64,000 bases of DNA, from the NCBI GenBank assembly GCA_008802785.1, contig VUYT01000030.1, forward strand, positions 157,875 to 221,874, given 5' to 3'. The notes below the pieces were generated by a model. The model worked only from the letters and a program-made list of their open reading frames with translations, was not told the origin of the DNA and made no database searches. The translations under genes and the position numbers were made by a program. Of this stretch, positions 45,901-57,256 are shown one piece after another (position 1 is the first letter of the stretch; every line of letters starts with the position of its first letter). The DNA comes from Symmetrospora coprosmae (taxonomy: Eukaryota > Basidiomycota > Cystobasidiomycetes > Symmetrosporaceae).

Positions 45901-48900
45901 TCTTGGAAGTCCTCTTCAGCATGTCCGCCGATGTGTCTTGCTCGCTCTCGCCTTTCCTGGACACCGACCGGTCAGCCTCCTTCTCTCCTCTGGCGTTGGA
46001 TTTCTCCGCCTGTCTGGTCGCCGTCGCTTTTTCCCTAATGGACGTGGTTGCCTCGCGCTGGGTTGCCTCGCGCTGCGAAGGCAATGGCGAGTCGACTCGC
46101 TGTCTCTTGACAGAGGTCTTCTTGGGTGGATGGACGTGCTCCGACTCCTCCTGCGTCTCAACGGTCTGCTCAGGTAGGGCAGGGGTGGTGCGCGTAGTCT
46201 GGCCGTTACGATCTCCGTCGTCATCAGGCGGTGACGGGCGCTTATTGCGCCTGTCTTGGTCATTCGCACCCGTAGCGCTCGCGCCCGCTGCAGTAGCGCT
46301 GATGTCCCCATCTCGCAGTGTCTTCTTGGGCTTATCGGCTGGCTGGAGGCTTTCGGCCGCGTGTGTGATCTTTTCAGCGAGGCGCATGGTGGCGTCTGCG
46401 AGCTTGTGAGCCGCATCGCCCAGGTCGCTGAGCTCATCATCGCTACTGCTCAGATCCATCGTCGCTACCGCTTCTGCGGCATGAGCAACGGTGGCTGCGA
46501 TTGGCTCGGCATCTTTATGACCGGACGCCGGTGTGTCGCGTGCAGTCGAGACCGCCGCCGAAGCCTCTCTGCTCTCCGGATGCGGGCGAGGATGGTCCTG
46601 TACTGGCGCAGTGTCTGTCGAGACAGGCTTGGTGCTGGTAGCATCGGGGCGGATAGCCTTGTTCGGGGCATTGACCTTGTTCCATGGCATCTGGCTAGTT
46701 CTGCTACGCCTCCCGCCACCTTGCGTCCGCTGTGTCTGCGTCTGCGTCTCGGGCTCCTTCTCCCGATGCTTCTGCGTCTCGGGCTGCTTCGCTGCCGATG
46801 CTGATGCGCCCTGTGTCTGTGTCTCTCCTCTCTGCTGTCCCTTACCGCCAGCCGGCTCTGACCTTAGCGGCTGAATGGACGTGAGCTCGGCTGGTAGGAT
46901 GGAAGCCTGCTCCCTCGCCACCTCGGTATTCTCTGCTTTCATCGAACCGCTGCCATCTGAATTCTGCGTTGAGCTCTCCCTGCTCGTATCGGGATTGTTG
47001 AAGTACGTGTCCACTATGGCTTCCTGCCTTTCGATGGCGTTGCTGTGGCGTGGCTCGGCGGGCAGCTCGGCAGCGTCATCAGGCTCGGGCGAGACTGTGA
47101 GTGAACGAGCTAGCTGTAGCTGCAGGGGCTGAGAGGCTTTGGGAGCTGGGATGGGCGACTGCTTGAAGATCGGCGAGCGGGACTGGACAGCCTGCATGAG
47201 CGCTGCGGGGACTGCTGAGCCTCCGGACTTGGGCGCCGACTTGGCTGCTGAGGTAGTCTCTGCAGGTTCTGCAGCTGTACCAGGCGTCAGGACACCCTTG
47301 TTCGCGAGGAGGGGCTATAGTGAGGATGCCACGTCGCGTACGCATATCAGCCGTCGTTGCGCCGCCCAAAAATCAGTCCTGATCTCCAGAACTCACGAGG
47401 TAGCGCCTGGCCAGAGTGTCCTTCAACTCGTCGACGGCCTCTTCGTACATGAACGCGAAGGTTACTTCCGTGGCGTTCCTGGAGTTGAGCCCCTGGGGCA
47501 AAAGTAAGGCCTGATTCTCGAAAGTGGGTCGAGTGTGGAAGACGAGCGCGATGGGGATTTGCTCTGAAGGCGAACGCAGTGGTGTTTCGGGAGGCAGAAT
47601 CAGCGGTGCCGTACGGCCTCATGGGCAGATCAGAGCTGCCTATACAGTCTTACCTGAACCGTGGACGGCGGAGCCGACCTTGACAGAGGCAAGGGAGGTG
47701 AGAGAAGCCTCCCAGATCCCACGCTGTGCAGTTCCGCCGACCTGCAGTGACATGTGTGCCGTGTGCAAGGTGTCAGAAGACAGGTAGGGCAAGGAAAGTT
47801 ATCTGGCTGAAGCGTACCATCGTGCCGTTGATGCTGACTGTGAGCGTCTTTGCGTTGATGCAGAGCTCGGCAAAGCCCTTCTCCGGATGGACAGCCCGTA
47901 AATCCGCCCCATCCTGCTCGATACTCGAGCCGATCTTGATGGTTTGCACGCGCTCGTAGCCTTCGCGGGCGAGGCATCCGATGAAGCTCGGGATCATCTG
48001 TTATTCGACAGAGCATGTGAGGCGGGGTGCATGAGTCAGTACCGAGCCGACCACGCCGCGTACACTGCACAGAAGACAGTAGTTCACCTTCTCCATCTTG
48101 CTGTAGACCGGTGGGATCGAAGACCAGATCTTGCGGAGCGCCTCTAAGCAGGGTGGCTTAGTGACGCTCTTGGCCGTGAAGATGGCGTCGAAGACCTTCA
48201 GGTTGTCTGGGTCGCTGCCCGGCTTGTTCACGAAGAAGGCGCGCCAGATAATCTTGAAGGTATACTCGAGCGTAGCGCCGTCGTGGGCGTGGGCAATGAG
48301 GGTCTCTAGGGCCGTGGAGCCGAAGATGTCGTTCTGGCGGAGGTTCTTCTTGCAGCGCTTGGAGTCTAGCGATCTGAAGATGCATGCGATGTACTGTTCC
48401 GAGGGGGAGGGAGGACGAGCGTAGAGCTGCCGTCAGCCTCCCAGACGAAGCTTGAGTGTGAGCAGGCAACATATCGCTTGCTTACCTCGCGTCGGACGTA
48501 GTGGGAAAGCTTGCATCCCTGCTCGCCCGTGAGGATGTTGACGAAGTCGACGAGAAGCTGCTTGGAGAAATTGTTGAAGAACTTGTCGGCCTGTTCCGAC
48601 TTGGCTGTGAGTCGATTGAAGGCGTTCTGCAGGGGAGGCAAGCACCGTGCGCCGGTCAGGGTGAGTCTCGCACGTACAAGCAGAAGAACACCATGTCTTG
48701 ACCGCACTCACCACGATGCCGCACCCAATGAGCCAAAGCAAGTTCTCGAAAGCCTCGCCATGGGCCTTCCACTGGTTCTCAAAGACCCAGGGAGGATGGG
48801 TGTCTTTGCTGCTTCTATGTCCGTAGAAAGCGGGCAGAGCCTTTAAGATTGCCTTTATGAGCCTCGAGGTGAGCTCCATGCTTTTCTCCGCAGTCTTGTC

Positions 48901-49269
48901 CGAGGTGCAGCAGACGGCCAGAGTCCTAGAGAGGAGAATTGCGGACGTCTCGTCCATGAGCTCGGACAATTCGTAGTTCTGCGTGCGAGTCAAGCACATC
49001 ATCAGCGGATCCTTCGATGATCCATGCGCACTGGAGAAACGGCGTCTAACGCGGCCTTCGATCTCTTCGAGGAGCTGTTGTAGGTCTTCGAGACATGTCT
49101 CTTGCTCGGTCGCGGTGAGCTGCGTAGGTGTAGGTCTCTTCTGCTGTGCTCTCGACATGACGCCAGACTGGCTCAGATCTCGGTCATCGTCGACATTGCC
49201 GCTCTGCGCTGGCGGACGGAGGTGGTCCCCGCTCCGGCTGCTGCTGTTCCCAGTGCCGTCGACCTCCAT
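42924..49269 (-). CDS. Putative meiotic axis core protein, Red1/SYCP2-like (hypothetical)
   Basis: Ten exons (49269-48712, 48626-48486, 48393-48088, 47997-47818, 47741-47654, 47617-47397, 47314-44104, 44026-43294, 43222-43199, 43128-42924) close in phase to 1888 residues. Residues 40-335 are entirely helical and ARM-like (FNRLTAKSEQADKFFNNFSK, LETLIAHAHDGATLEYTFK). Residues 336-498 are beta-rich and PH-like (ELCINAKTLTVSING, GIWEASLTSLASVKVG, IPIALVFHTRP, ATEVTFAFMYEEAVDEL). Residues 500-1700 are disordered, charged and Ser/Thr-rich. The C-terminus (about 1750-1888) is helical and coiled-coil forming (APIRKLQGAIAEQHERTLAD, IEELSDHLEAKLQLDLF). ARM plus PH-like head, long linker and C-terminal coiled coil is the architecture of Red1, SYCP2 and ASY3 axis proteins. 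Sequence identity to those is too low to call by eye, so the name is inference. Confidence 0.45.
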
Positions 49270-49577
49270 GATGAGGGTCGGATCTGGCGGTGAGATGGAA
49301 GGAGGTCGGAAAGTGGAGGGTCGAAGGGGAAGGAAGGAAGAGAAGGGGAGGAAGGAGAGGAAGGAAGGAAGGAAAGAGAAGCGAGGAAGGGCCCGAACGT
49401 CTTCCCCCGGGTCTGACTGAACGCCACCTCCGATTCTCCGCTTTGCTCGGACGCCCAAACAGACGAGGCGCGTGCTGAGGATGACGCGTCTGCGGGTATC
49501 ACGGGAGCGCAGGTCGGCCCGCTGCAAGATGCAAATTTACAACGACAGTAGCGCTGCGGAACTCCTAGTCTGAGCTC
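49270..49577. other. 5' region of the Red1/SYCP2-like gene
   Basis: 308 bp; 49289-49390 is almost pure purine on the plus strand (GGAAGGAAGG-type), that is, a pyrimidine-rich leader immediately upstream of the minus-strand ATG. The frame is open upstream, but no ATG precedes 49269 in it. Confidence 0.55.
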
Positions 49578-51774
49578 CTACCACCCTCTTCTCGTCCAGT
49601 CTCCAACGTCCAGCTCTCGGGTCCCTGAAGTAGCAGGCGTGCTACTGGCGCGCCCAGCTGCCATATCCCACGCCTCCCTCGTCCACTCCTCGTTTCCGCC
49701 AGCCTTCAGAGCCCCAACGAGGCTCGCACCGACCCAGGGCAAAAGGCCCCTCTCCCAGGAGAACGCAGCGACACCCCCTTCTTCTTCGTCCGCGTTGCCC
49801 GAGGCTGCACCCGTGTCGCTGCCAGTGTCGCCCTCACTCGCCAAGGAAGACTCTGCGCTGTCTACCGTGCGCGCTGCCGGGACAGCAGCTGCGCGCGCCC
49901 TCGAAGCCGATGTAGCCGATGTGGGCAGCCCGCCATTGATGATGGCAATGTGCCGGCTTAGGCCGCGCAGCGCAATGTAGCGCTTTTCGCGGTGAAGGAG
50001 GAGATGAAGCGTGTTGGCGAGCCGTATGGGAAAGCCGGGAAGCATGCTTCCTCCTCCGACGAGCAGGATATTCGAGATGAAGACCTTGCGGAGATCGATG
50101 GGGAGCTGCAACCGTCCGCAGAATACCCAGGATCAGCTCGTATTCAGCAAATCTGGGTGGGCGGAAGCCAGCGACACACCTTCAGCAAAGTGTCGAGGAC
50201 GAGCTCCGGCACGGAAGGCAGGTCGACATCCTGCCGCGGATCGAAGAAGCAATCGGTGCATGCATGACGCAGCCATCCTGGCACCGTCAGCGTTCCCTTG
50301 CCGTCCTTGAGGCGAAACGTGAGATCTGTCGCCTCCTCCGGGACGGCGCCTGCCACGCCCTCCTCTCCCGCTTGCTCGTGCCCGCTCGCGTCTGCGGGGT
50401 CTGCGCGTGGCCGCCGCCGATATCGTGAGCGGAGGCGCTTGTGCTCGTAGGCAATGTACTCGCGCTCGGCGTCTCGCTGGGTTCTTGACGGGCTCCCGTC
50501 CTGCCCGACAATATCTGATTCCACTAGATTGTAACCGTCGCTGTTGATTCTGTAGGCGCGCTTCTTCTGCTGCAGTCCTTGCGGCGGTGTCGATGTCGAA
50601 GCTGTGGAGTCTCCTGCGGTACGATCCACCAAATCGAGGTCTGCAGCATCAGGCATGACGAAGCACACGCGCGTCTTGATCTCCTCGACGAGCACAGGCG
50701 TCAACACTGATGCTGCGGCCGGGCCCGTCCTTGGTGCGGCGGCGACAACTCCCCTCGCGGGCTGAACAGCACTCGCAGCTGCGGTGGCAGAGGGCGTGTA
50801 CACGCTGAACCGCTCCAAGAGCGCATGCAGATGCGTCCGGAGGTGCTTGCTTGCCAGCGGCGAGGTTCGGAGATAGGGAAAGAGCGGGCGCGACGAGTAG
50901 ATCTGCGAGGTGCAGGTAGCGTGTCAGAGTGCAAGTCCGTCTTGCAAGCGGACCATCAAGCGATATAGACAAGTAAGCTCGGAAAGTCACCGGCAAGGTA
51001 CACGTCTCGAGGTTGCCGACGTCTACGACGAGCCCCGTGATGCGTCCGATGCTGAGCAGCGCGCACAGCGGCGACAGCGCGAACGAGACCGAGGGGACCG
51101 ATAGGTGTTCGAAGAGGATGCGGATTATGCTCTGCTTGACTGCGGTGGGCAGCATGGGGTTCTCGAGAACAATGACCTTTCGCGCTTTCGGGTCCGTCAT
51201 GAGCTCGCTGGAAGAGCGCATCGCGGGCAACGCATCAGTGTACGTGCGTGCAAAGCGAGAATCTGCACGCACGTTAACAGACCCACTCGTAGTATACGCG
51301 CCGCAGCCAGCGCTTCACGCGCCTTTCGAGCGCCCTCTCCTTCGCGCGCTTGCTCCTGGGCGCAGACGTCGACGTCGACGCGCTTCCTGCCCCTTGCGCG
51401 CCCACAGGCAGCGTCGACGCCATCTCCCCTACTGCCGCATAGTTCCACAGCTCTTCTTCGTCAGCATCGCCGTCACCGTCGCCCACGTCGAAGACCGCGC
51501 GCGGAGCGCTCTCGCCGCTGAATCCGACCTTCCAGACCTTGCTGCCGAGGTCGAGGATGATGCGGTCGTCTGTCCCGTACAGCGAGTGGCGCGAGCGTGA
51601 GGCTGCAGTCACGGCCAGACTGCTGCTGCTGGAGGCTGACGTTGTCGGTGCTGCTGCTGCGGCTGCTGCTGCTGCGCCGCTGACCTGCCGCGAGGAGGGA
51701 CGGGCAGCTGCAGCCTCGCGTCCTGTTGCGCTCGACGATGACGCCGAGACGGCACGCAGCCCTGCACTGGACAT
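49578..51774 (-). CDS. ARP10: Actin-related protein Arp10 (dynactin pointed-end complex)
   Basis: Divergent actin-fold protein of the dynactin pointed-end complex, supporting dynein-driven nuclear and organelle transport. Exons 51774-51287, 51207-50991, 50902-50180 and 50105-49578 close in phase to 651 residues, far longer than yeast Arp10 because of disordered insertions. Actin-fold landmarks: DRIILDLGSKVWKVGFSGE near 75, RKVIVLENPMLPTAVKQSII (the conserved ENP.LP region of the Arp10/11 group), SVPSVSFALSPLCALLSIG, GLVVDVGNLET (phosphate-2 region without the usual GxxxT), and SNILLVGGGSMLPGFPIRL. Insertions fall between the phosphate-2 and adenosine motifs (Arg/Gln-rich, about 290-420) and before the C-terminus (Ser/Asp/Gly-rich). 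The degenerate nucleotide motifs and ENPMLP point to Arp10/Arp11 rather than actin or Arp1. Confidence 0.82.
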
Positions 51775-52203
51775 TGCGTATATCGCGACCTGCGGTGATG
51801 AATGGGCGTGGATGCGATCTACGATGCCATGTTGTAGTCAGTAGTCAGGAGGGACGGCTAGCGGTGTTGCTGCTGGACCAAGAGAACCTGACCGAGCTGT
51901 TTACGCGCCCGGCAACGCGTGCGACAGGCAGAGGCAATCATTCGGAACGCGAGAGACGTCGACATAAAGGCTACACGGGCTCCATAGTTACAGCGTCATG
52001 AGAGGTGTATCAACAAGAGAGGGGGAAGATGAACGATTGAATGCAAGAGTGTCCGACGAAAAAGATGGGATCCGCCAAAGACGGGTCTTCGTCATCAAGG
52101 CAGGAAGGACGCCCGCAGAAGCGCATAACAAGCAGATGCGGAGGACGAGAAAGAGTGTCCGTGTGGCGAAGAGCCAGAGGAGGAGGAGTCTGGCGTCCCC
52201 TCG
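51775..52203. other. Spacer, ARP10 promoter / TVP38 3' end
   Basis: 429 bp between two same-strand genes; nothing recognisable beyond expected promoter and 3' UTR sequence. Confidence 0.55.
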
Positions 52204-54725
52204 CTAGCGGTACGCGTTGTGATATCTCGGCGGCGCACCCGCAGGCGGGTACTGATCCTGCGAGCCGCGCCGCTGCTCCTGCCCATACTGTTGCGCAGGG
52301 TGCGCTCCCGCATGCGGCGGCTGCTGCATCGGTGCAGTCTGGTACGTGGGCGCGGGCGACGTTGCCATGGAACGATATGAGGGTGCCGCGTTCTGATGCC
52401 GCGGCTGCGGAGCCGCCATCCCCGGGTACGATGATTGCGCCTGCACCTGCGGATACTGGTGGGACTGGATGTCGAGGTGCTCCTCGTCCTGCTGCAGTGC
52501 AACCTCGGAAGATGGAGCTTGTCCAGCGTCAGGCGTATGTGTCCGATGTGCCCTTCTCCCGCTGCCGACGACCCGGATGGGCTGGTCGTACGAGAGGTAC
52601 CCGCTCTGCTGGGATTCTTGCGAGGGCCGCCCGCTCTGGGTTTGTCTGCGAGGATGCTGCTGCTGCTGCTGCTGCTGCTGTCGTTGACTGAGATAGGGCG
52701 GCTGAGGCGCCTGATGGGGCTGCCCTTGGCTGTACGGATCGCGGTACATGCCCTGCTGGGACTGCCGTGGCGAAGGCTGCGGGCTCGTCCGCCGATCATA
52801 CAGCTGCTGCTGCTGGCCGCCCATTGTGTACGAGTCCCTCTGCGTGAAGGACTCGCCTCCGTCTGCATACCCGTACGCTTCGTCGCTCTCATTCGCATCC
52901 ATGGTCTGATTCGTGTTGACCTGGTACAGGTCCGGTGCCGGTCCGCTCTGCCGCTGGTAGTGCGACTGTCCGTACCCGGCCGGCTGGCTCGCCTCGCCCA
53001 CGAGTGGACTGCGCGCCTCCTCCGACTCGCGCTGGCGGTGCGGCTCGCTTCGAGACGCTGTCGGCGAGGGACCGTGTGAAGATGGCCCGCCGTGTGCCTG
53101 CCCGTCAAACGGCCAGCGGTGCACGCTGAGGCGGTTGCTGAGCGAGCTCGGGCTCGTGACAATGATGCCCGGTCCGCCGTCCTGCGGCAGGTGCTGGGTG
53201 TCGGTCGCAACGACACGAGACTGCAAGTCGGGGATATTCCCGCTCTCGAGCGCGTCCGCTGCCGCCCGCTTCTCCGCCTGCTCCTGCAGAACAATGGGCC
53301 GCCACTTTGCCATCTTGGAGTAGATGTACCACGCCGCCCAGATGGTGATGAGGAACGAGATGCCGAGCACGATCCACTCGACAATCTTGCTCGTGCTCCA
53401 TCCTTGCGCCTCCTCTTTGCCGAATACCGTGCCGAGGTACACGGCCATGAGCTGCTTTGGCAGCGTGAGGATGGCAGTGATGCTGAAGATCCAGAGCGAC
53501 ATCCCACAGGCTGCAAAGGCGGGTCTGTGCGCATAGGATAGGGGTCTCAGCTTGCCTGCTGCAACGTCCGATGCAGACTAAGCGGGGAGACGCACGTTGT
53601 AAGATGCCCTGGAATAGCCGATAGGCGAGCCATAAAGGCTATCCGGAAGCCGCCCTCCCGAATGACCTTGCAGATGCACGCGTACGTTGTGTCATTCTCC
53701 TCCCAGCGCTTGCTGCGTGCCGTGCAGCCCCACTTGAAGACGATGAAGTTGCCCCACTCGCCGAGCATGGTCCCAATGGCCACAATGGCGAACCCGATCC
53801 ACAGACCGTAGATGAGGCCGCAGAGCAGGCAGATGACCTCGTGTCCAGCGAGCGGCGGGAACGAGAGGATGAAGAGCGCGCCGATGAAGATGGCCCAGCC
53901 GCCAGGGAGGTCGCGAATCTTTTCTGCTATCGGCTGGAACCAGGTGATAATGCTGCGGTGTCGTGCGTGTATCAGCTGCGTTGCTCTGCAAAGATTGGTT
54001 GTGGGCCGGGTTAATGGGTAACACGCACTCGTCGTGGAAAATGACGGCCAGCGCCACAACGACGCTGAGCACAATGAGCATGGCATAGTACTTCCAGAAC
54101 TTCTTCTTGAGGAGGTCCCGCCAGCTGAATGGCCCAAACGCAGTCTCGTACACCCTGTGCCATCGCCGTGCGGCACGGATGCATCAGCATCAGACGCGTC
54201 TCCTCCTGTCGTCTGCTTGCGTGCGTGCGCGTGCGTGCACTGTACTCACTTTGGCTGACGCCCGCCGGAGCGCATTGGCTTGCCCTTGTCGTCGAGGCTG
54301 ACTGCCTGTGCGAGATCCGACATGCTCGTAGACGCAGCCAGCGTGTATGGCTGTCGATGCTGTTGCTGCTGCTGCTGCTGCTGCTGGCCATTGTATGACG
54401 GATACGCGCTGGTCGATGCCCCCCGGTCCTCGTCGTCGCCGCTGCTGCCATACGGGTACGGCTGCCATGGCGATGGCGACGGCGACGGCTGCTGCTGCTG
54501 CTGCTGATGGCCATACGGATAGTGGGCCAGCCCTTCCCGCTCCCTCTCCCTCATTGGGATAGCAGTGCTCTCATCCTCGGACGCCTCTCGCCGCCCGTAC
54601 CCGGTGCGCGTGTTTGGCGCGCCTCCAGCAGCATCCTGACCGGTCCTTCCTCCTCCTCCTCCACCTCCAGCCGTGCTGAACAGCGAGACGGTGCTCTCGC
54701 TGTATTGGTTGTCCCTCCTGTCCAT
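52204..54725 (-). CDS. TVP38: Tvp38/VTT (TMEM64, DedA-like) Golgi membrane protein with Gln-rich tails
   Basis: Integral membrane protein of the VTT/DedA superfamily; yeast Tvp38 is a late-Golgi/vesicle protein. Exons 54725-54250, 54154-54029, 53952-53596 and 53524-52204 close in phase to 759 residues. The membrane core (about 165-400) has FWKYYAMLIVLSVVVALAVIF; the VTT segment GGWAIFIGALFILSFPPLAGHE; LCGLIYGLWIGFAIVAIGTM with GEWGNFIVFKWG; FMARLSAIPGHLTTPAFAACG (spliced), the conserved reentrant/helix motif of the family; and LPKQLMAVYLG. The 158-residue N-terminus and the roughly 350-residue C-terminus are disordered with poly-Gln runs encoded by CTG tracts near 54360-54386 and 52654-52681. 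Yeast Tvp38 is about 340 residues, so more than half of this protein is lineage-specific disordered sequence. Confidence 0.9.
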
Positions 54726-55129
54726 CTGTGGCAGATCATGTAACGAGGATGGTGTTGTCCTCTGACAGACGGTGCCGCTTGCACGCTCGTCCTCCCTGCC
54801 AAGCGGGTGCGCGTACAGCCACCGCTGCTGACGCTACAGCCGACCGCTGAATCTGGTGACAACGTCGGACGGGTGCGCCGCTGGATACCACTGCCAGAGG
54901 ACACGACTGATCTGCGAGGCCTGCGGTCACAAGGAGACTCTCATGCTAGCTCGGCAGCCAGACGTCCGCATCGTGCATTAATCTCGACGGCCAACTCATC
55001 AAATGCTCGACCCAGGGAGATCGAGCGTGGCCTGCCCGACCGCCGTTTGCAGTCAGTCAGTCAGTCGCCTCGAATCTCTTCATTGTCCATTTTTGCACGA
55101 TACAGCAGCACTCCCTTGCGCCGACGCAT
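54726..55129. other. Spacer, TVP38 promoter / GT32 3' end
   Basis: 404 bp with no recognisable gene; includes a short CAGT repeat near 55056-55068. Confidence 0.55.
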
Positions 55130-56995
55130 CTAGTCCACCAACCCCTTCGCCTTTGCCTCGCGCCACTCGTTCCGCAGGTCCCCAGGCACCCATCTTCTCG
55201 CCAGCCGCGTCAGGCTCGTCTCGCCCGGCTCGCCGTTCTCGCGGCTCCCGTAGATCCAGATGGTATCTGGGTCGAGCTGCGCGAGCCAGCCCCAGGCGAG
55301 CGACTCCCAGCCGTGGCTGCGCGCAGCGTGGCATAGCATGTACTCGGCGTCAGCTTGCTCGGATGGATAGAGCAGAGAGGAGAGCGGGGCTCGCTCACTA
55401 TGCAAATTGCCCAGACTTGTCAAAGTCATAGTTGATGGAGCGATGCACGAGCTGCATGTGGTCGTCGTGCCACAAGCTGGTCGTCCGCCACAGTGCATCA
55501 CAGTCAGCCTCCTTGCAGCCATACCTTCTGACGTGCGGATAGCACGAGAGAAAACCCACGGCCAGAAGAAGGCGTATTTGTTAAGAATGGTGATCTCGCT
55601 TGGGTACTGGCGCGCCAGCTCCCATGGCCTCGCGACAGAATGTGTCGCCCACAGCGAGCGATCAAAGTCGGCGTACGAGTCAAGCCAGCGGGACTGCACC
55701 AAGTTAGGAGCATCGGGAAGTATTAGCGTGCTAGATGCATGTGAAGCGGCCAGAGTGTCGGCGCGGTTGCTCACGATGAATGGCGAGTAAGGCTGCGACA
55801 GGATGATGGCATTGCAGATGCCCGTCGGCAATTCTTGCGTCAGATCCGGCTGAGACTCCATGCCCATGACTGTCGCGTGCCCGTAGAAGGGGGCGAAGTC
55901 TGCGCGGAGAAGGCCATCAGCCCTTGTTCGTAAGCGCTCTTAGTCGGATGGAGAACTCACCTCTGATGATGAAGACATCGGTATCGAGGTAGATGCCTCC
56001 GTACTGCTTGAGAGCCTCCAATCGGATGATCTGTGCGTTTCATATGTCGTGTCAGCGTTAAGGGTAGTTGGGAAAGAGGGCAATGACCGCTCACATCCGC
56101 CTTATGGGCGAAATGCTCGACTTTATTGCCGCTGTAAGGGGCATGGTGCGTCAGCGAGTGCAGAGGAGGTCGAGTCGTGGATATGGTGATTGTGGAGATG
56201 GCGTGCGTAGGGAAGAGCATTCAAGCTGGCCTTTCACAGCTGAAGGCGGCAGCTGAGATGCCCATCCGGGGGCCCTGCACGTTACAGCGCGCACGCTCAT
56301 ACGCGGCGATCCGCGCCCTTAGCTCCCAGGCGTGGGGTTTCTGAGCGAGGGGTTCTCCCCATGCTTGAGCATTGCTGACGCTCTCGACGCTCCGCACCGT
56401 TGCTGTGCCATCGCGGCCCTGTTGCGCCCGCGTCCCTCTCTGTCGCCACTCACAATATCTCATCGACCTCCCTGGCCTTCTTCATCTCCCATTTCACGCC
56501 CTTCTTTTGCGCAAACTCCTGTATCTTCTGAAACCACCACCCTGTTGGCTCGTGCCTATGCCAGAACATTACTTTTTCTGGGCGGATATTCTCTAGCATC
56601 GAGTTGATGGTAACGAACTGGACAAAGCCGAACGGCTTGCCCCCAAAGTCCTCCTTCATCCCAAAGACGTAGTGCACTATCGGCGGTACTTTTCGCGCGC
56701 CAGACAGCATGGCCTCGCTGCTGTACTCGAGCGGCGGGGGTGTTGGCGGCGGTGGGAGCACGTCAACGGCGAAGGGCAGGCGCGGCGGCGCTGTCCGTGT
56801 GTGCCCGTACCGCTTGCCGAGGAGGAAGATGGAGAGGACGAGGAGACCATACAGCAGGCGCCGACGCAGGTTGGGCGCGTTGCTGACGAGGTTCGAGAGG
56901 GACTTGCTCGCTGCGCGCCGGCGCCCAGTGAGCGAGTTCGAGTGCCGCGAGCTGCTCCCTATCGTTGACGGGACGGGCAGCCCCGGGACGGCCAT
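55130..56995 (-). CDS. GT32 family glycosyltransferase, type II membrane protein
   Basis: Och1/mannosyltransferase-superfamily enzyme with the DXD sugar-binding region, acting in the secretory pathway. Exons 56995-56454, 56131-56095, 56030-55961, 55899-55556, 55508-55399 and 55316-55130 close in phase to 429 residues. The anchor RLLYGLLVLSIFLLG lies at 46-60 after an Arg-rich stretch. The core: VPPIVHYVFGMK, MFWHRHEPTGWWF, DEIFGNKVEHFAHKAD then IIRLEALKQYGGIYLDTDVF with the DXD at Asp209/Asp211, NAIILSQPYSPFI, ILNKYAFFWPW, LWHDDHMQLVHRSINYDFD, and QFAYHGWESLAWGW. Intron 1 is about 322 nt, the longest seen here. The intron after FFWPW is only 47 nt and could alternatively use a GTGGGT donor 4 nt earlier; the frame also stays open through the last introns, so the C-terminal model is less certain. 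Confidence 0.85.
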
Positions 56996-57256
56996 GTCGT
57001 GCTTTCCCTTTCCCTAGCGTGTGCAGTGTCTGTGTGGGTGGGAGCCCTGTGCTCTCTCCTTGCTATCCTGCTGCTTGTGGTGCGTTTGCTGGAGATGCGT
57101 GTCGCTGGTGAAACGCCAAAGGGCGCGCTCGCCGTCAAAGCGTCAGCGGGCTCAGGCTCAGGCTCAGGCACGGTGCGAGCGGCCCTCTCTTTATCCCTGC
57201 CCCACCACCGACCACGAGGGACCACATCAGAACAGCAGAAGCATAGCAGATCCATC
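56996..57256. promoter_or_regulatory. Divergent promoter region, GT32 / nucleoside hydrolase
   Basis: 261 bp between divergent ATGs; no specific motif assigned. A CAGGCT-type repeat (GGCTCAGGCTCAGG) occurs at about 57151-57166. Confidence 0.5.

Noticed and set aside
55399-55867. Single unbroken frame reading through the C-terminal half of the GT32 gene
   Set aside because: The middle segment lacks GT32 sequence, while the alternative frame reads WHDDHMQLVHRSINYDFD, expected in the family; introns with valid borders connect the parts.
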